DNA of 6,855 nucleotides. Origin: Pseudomonadota bacterium. Its GTDB lineage: Bacteria > Pseudomonadota > Alphaproteobacteria > Rhizobiales > Hyphomicrobiaceae. A program made the position numbers and the translations under genes. The stretch covers positions 1-6,855 of the forward strand of contig JAEWIJ010000177.1 of NCBI GenBank assembly GCA_023387235.1, in the 5' to 3' direction. A model generated the notes under the pieces. The model saw only the letters and a list, made by a program, of their open reading frames with translations. It was not told the DNA's origin and did no database searches. Positions 5,447 to 6,855 of this stretch are shown in pieces (positions within the stretch are counted from its first letter, which is position 1; every line of letters begins with the position of its first letter).

Positions 5447-6855
5447 ATGAACGAGATGTCGCCGAACCGCGCCCGCACGCTGCCGCCCGAAACCGTCGAG
5501 CGCTTCGCCGCCATCGTCGGCAAGGCGCACGCCCTCACCGATCCCGACGCCCAGCTCCCCTATCTCAAGGAGCTGCGCGACAAGTACGTCGGCCGCTCGG
5601 CGCTCGTGCTGCGCCCGGCCAGCACGGACGAGGTGAGCCGCATCATGACGCTCGCCAACGAGCTGAACCTCGCGGTCGTCCCGCAGGCGGGCAACACGGG
5701 CCTCGTCGGCGGGCAGATTCCACAGCACGGCGAGATCGTGGTCTCGGTCGCGCGCCTGAACAAGGTACGCCACATCGATCCGGCCGGAACGAGCATGACC
5801 GTCGAAGCAGGACTGACGCTCCAGGAATGCCAGGACGTCGCCGAGAAGGCGGGGCGGCTCTTCCCGCTCGCGCTGCCCTCGCAGGGAAGCTGCCGGATCG
5901 GCGGCAATCTCGGCACGAATGCCGGTGGCGTCGGCGTGCTCGCCTATGGCAATGCGCGTCAGCAGGTGCTCGGCCTCGAAGTCGTGCTGGCGGACGGACG
6001 CGTGTGGAACGGGCTCCGCGCGCTCAAGAAGGACAACACGGGCTACGACCTGCGCGATCTTTTCATCGGCTCGGAGGGGACGCTCGGCATCATCACGGCG
6101 GCGGTGCTGCGCCTGTTGCCGCGCCCCGCCGAGATGGCGACGGCCATGGTCTCGCTGCCCTCCATCGACAAGGCACTGACGCTGCTTTCGGAGGCGCAGT
6201 CGCGGGCCGGCAGCGCGCTCACGGCCTTCGAGTTCATCCCGCGCCTCATGGTCGATATCGTGCTCAAGCACATCAAGGGCACGCGCGATCCATTCGCGAC
6301 GCCCTATCCGTGGTACGTGCTGCTTGAGATCTCAGGCCCGAAGGCCGACGGCACGGCGCAACAGCAGATGGAGGACATCCTCGTCGCCGCGAGCGAGAGC
6401 GGTCTCATTCTCGATGCAGCGATCGCGCAGTCACCCAATCAGGCGCGCGATCTCTGGCTCATTCGCGAGTCGATCTCCGAGGCGCAGCGTCCCGAAGGCG
6501 GCAACGTCAAGCACGATATCTCCGTCGCTGTCGCGCGCATTCCCGAGTTCCTGGAGCGGGCCGCGGCGGCCGTCGAGAGGGTGTGCCCCGGTGCGCGGCC
6601 ATTGCCGATCGGGCACTTCGGCGACGGCAATGTCCATTACAACATCGCCAAGCCCGTCGGTGCCGACGACAAGACGTTCCTTGCGAAGTGGGACGAGATC
6701 ATGAGCGCCGTGCACGACGTCGTCATGGCCATGGACGGCTCGATCTCGGCGGAGCATGGCATCGGCTTCATGAAGCGGGCCGAGTTGCAGCGCCTCAAAG
6801 ACCCGGTCGAGCTCGACCTCATGCGGCGCATCAAGGACGCGCTCGACCCCAAGGG
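5447..6855 (+). CDS. FAD-linked oxidase of the GlcD / D-2-hydroxyglutarate dehydrogenase family, last residues outside
   Basis: Translation from 5447 stays open for 469 codons and ends at LDPK just before the family's usual LDPxGxxNPGK tail, so only about 10-15 residues are missing. The FAD-binding PCMH-type domain (about 45-225) shows PQAGNTGLVGGQ (79-90), PSQGSCRIGGNLGTNAGG (144-161) and DNTGYDLRDLFIGSEGTLGI (196-215). The FAD-oxidase C domain follows with KHDIS (355-359), GHFGDGNVHYN (389-399) and GSISAEHGIG (431-440). H390, H397 and E436 match the metal-binding set of the D2HGDH/D-lactate dehydrogenase branch, and H437 the catalytic His. The enzyme should oxidise a D-2-hydroxy acid, passing electrons from FAD to a carrier such as an electron-transfer flavoprotein; D-2-hydroxyglutarate, D-lactate and glycolate cannot be separated here. 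The ribosome site is weak; ATG 5456 is an alternative start. It is unrelated in function to the nuclease upstream. Confidence 0.92.
   Translation, partial: MNEMSPNRARTLPPETVERFAAIVGKAHALTDPDAQLPYLKELRDKYVGRSALVLRPASTDEVSRIMTLANELNLAVVPQAGNTGLVGGQIPQHGEIVVSVARLNKVRHIDPAGTSMTVEAGLTLQECQDVAEKAGRLFPLALPSQGSCRIGGNLGTNAGGVGVLAYGNARQQVLGLEVVLADGRVWNGLRALKKDNTGYDLRDLFIGSEGTLGIITAAVLRLLPRPAEMATAMVSLPSIDKALTLLSEAQSRAGSALTAFEFIPRLMVDIVLKHIKGTRDPFATPYPWYVLLEISGPKADGTAQQQMEDILVAASESGLILDAAIAQSPNQARDLWLIRESISEAQRPEGGNVKHDISVAVARIPEFLERAAAAVERVCPGARPLPIGHFGDGNVHYNIAKPVGADDKTFLAKWDEIMSAVHDVVMAMDGSISAEHGIGFMKRAELQRLKDPVELDLMRRIKDALDPK

Noticed and set aside
5339..6271. 310-residue minus-strand open frame
   Set aside because: Shadow of the FAD-linked oxidase; Arg/Glu/Asp-rich and without recognisable motifs.

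Overview
The window looks like the chromosome of a high-GC alphaproteobacterium, most plausibly a Hyphomicrobiales (Rhizobiales) relative. This is inferred from strong G/C third-position bias in most genes, a Brucella BP26-like SIMPL-domain periplasmic protein, GC-rich palindromic intergenic repeats and tRNA style. No species can be named from sequence alone.

Layout. (1) Positions 1-782, minus strand: the N-terminal two thirds of a GT4-type glycosyltransferase, running off the left edge and divergent from (2) a complete MgtE magnesium channel gene at 881-2260, plus strand. (3) A 237-bp convergent gap, 2261-2497, carries a small GC hairpin and a 116-bp element of three nested or adjacent hairpins between mgtE and the next gene. 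(4) Positions 2498-3217, minus strand: a secreted SIMPL-domain (DUF541, YggE/BP26 type) protein. (5) Positions 3433-3508, plus strand: a tRNA with anticodon CAU whose acceptor stem and D-arm fit the lysidine-type tRNA-Ile2 better than elongator Met. (6) Directly after the tRNA, 3509-5274 holds the accessory part of the window. It has an AT-rich regulatory segment with a perfect 19-bp palindrome, an orphan HigA-family HTH gene (3720-4010), and a lower-GC gene (4141-5274) for a stand-alone HsdR-N-like PD-(D/E)XK nuclease. No methyltransferase, specificity subunit or HigB toxin is present. (7) From 5447 to the right edge, plus strand, is a nearly complete FAD-linked oxidase of the GlcD / D-2-hydroxyglutarate dehydrogenase family.

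The flanking genes are ordinary housekeeping or envelope functions with no evident shared pathway. The most interesting stretch is the tRNA-adjacent HTH regulator plus solo nuclease. The regulator has a textbook operator candidate 24 bp before its start codon and lacks its usual toxin, so a controller or regulator role beside the nuclease is possible. This remains inference: higA itself has host-like GC, and I saw no attachment-site repeat or integrase in the window.
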